Below are positions 35,144 to 35,441 of a stretch of 35,441 bases of DNA, one piece after another (position 1 is the stretch's first letter; each line of letters opens with the position of its first letter). A program made the translations under genes and the position numbers. The notes beneath the pieces are model-generated. The model saw only the letters and a list, made by a program, of their open reading frames with translations. It was not told the origin of the DNA and did no database searches. This stretch comes from Bacteroidales bacterium (GTDB lineage: Bacteria; Bacteroidota; Bacteroidia; Bacteroidales; Tenuifilaceae), in assembly GCA_025361485.1 (NCBI GenBank), contig JANYLA010000138.1:1-35441 (forward strand). Reading direction: 5' to 3'.

Positions 35144-35392
35144 ATGGTTTTTTTTAACAATTTATCACGAAGAGGTTTAAAATCACTATTGATTCTACTT
35201 TCAATAGCATTACTCGGTTTTAAACCCTCCTTCGCTCAGGTTTTCCCCGTTCAGGCAAACATCAACGTTGCCCCGCCGTACTCCGTCTATCTAAGCCAAT
35301 ACACACTGAGTTCACGAACCTATCGCAACAAACTAATCTTTTTAGATTTGTTGTATGGAAGCAAAAAAGTTCGTCAGACTGACCCTTTCTGA
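35144..35392 (+). pseudogene. Start of a large secreted-protein gene, interrupted by IS30-like element
   Basis: From ATG 35144 the product has a signal peptide (about 1-32, ending PSFAQ) and then VFPVQANINVAPPYSVYLSQYT. The VQ-PPYS-YLS-YT segment is, from memory, the start of very large surface or secreted Bacteroidota proteins, some with TANFOR or fibronectin-like repeats. After about 35305 the reading enters sequence leading to a transposase start (ATG 35355). The frame then ends at 35392. It is therefore probably a gene cut by an insertion, with the remainder beyond the window. Confidence 0.6.
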
Positions 35393-35441
35393 GCGTGTAA
35401 TCATTGAAACTTTACTGGGAGAAAAGAGGTCGAAATCCGAC
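35306..35441 (+). mobile_element. IS30-like insertion sequence, left part only
   Basis: It contains the beginning of a transposase gene and is cut by the window edge. The exact left end cannot be fixed; I place it near 35306, where the secreted-protein sequence stops looking native. An imperfect palindrome (35327-35354) sits just before the transposase ATG. Confidence 0.6.
35355..35441 (+). CDS. IS30-family transposase, N-terminal fragment
   Basis: Only 29 codons are in the window, starting at ATG 35355. The product segment FVRLTLSERVIIETLLGEKR matches the L-T-x-x-E-R-x-x-I-E-x-L-L helix-turn-helix start of IS30-family transposases (recalled pattern). The catalytic DDE domain lies outside. 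It occupies a different reading frame from the interrupted gene. Confidence 0.7.
   Translation, partial: MEAKKFVRLTLSERVIIETLLGEKRSKSD

Overview
The window looks like ordinary chromosomal DNA of an AT-rich member of the Bacteroidota, probably Bacteroidales or a relative. The evidence is gldF/gldG, a SpoIID-like protein, the lipid A gene lpxB, futalosine-pathway mqnA, a LytTR regulator, and many copies of the Bacteroidota promoter (TTG, about 18-22 bp, then TAnnTTTG). Everything here is read by eye. Family calls rest on motifs and recalled family features, not on database searches.

Layout. Position 1 to about 120 looks like the 5' end of an IS1595-like transposase on the minus strand. Next come a prohibitin-like membrane protein, a DUF302 protein and a TPR histidine kinase (228-3598). 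A compact envelope operon follows (3827-10809): surE, a small three-helix membrane protein, lpxB, a SpoIID/LytB protein, gldF, gldG and a DUF4340 protein. A DUF4160/DUF2442 pair with its own promoters leads into dnaN, then a 102-bp inverted-repeat element and a DnaQ-like exonuclease. A lipid kinase (minus) sits beside an LTA-synthase-like transferase, a PAP2 phosphatase and an FAH hydrolase (plus). The minus-strand genes for a BaiN/HI0933 flavoprotein, an HD protein and a small HTH protein follow. Then come a HAD phosphatase (plus), a GNAT enzyme with mqnA (minus), purB, and an MsbA-like ABC exporter.

The 26.9-27.8 kb stretch holds two minus-strand tRNA-Ser genes, CGA and UGA, and what looks like the 3' remnant of a third. 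HU follows, then a likely operon of trmH, a LytTR regulator, a class III aminotransferase, a secreted protein and a membrane-anchored degenerate receiver, then htpG. At the right edge the start of a large secreted-protein gene is cut by an IS30-like element that runs off the window.

Functionally the window is mostly housekeeping (dnaN, purB, htpG, HU, mqnA, tRNAs) plus envelope biogenesis (lpxB, gldFG, lipid kinase, LTA-synthase-like enzyme, PAP2, exporter). I see no CRISPR array, prophage or clear defence system. The less ordinary parts are the pseudo-receiver at the end of the trmH operon, the DUF4160/DUF2442 pair upstream of dnaN, the tRNA-Ser remnant, the repeat families, and mobile elements at both edges, which suggests the window is a contig bounded by repeats.
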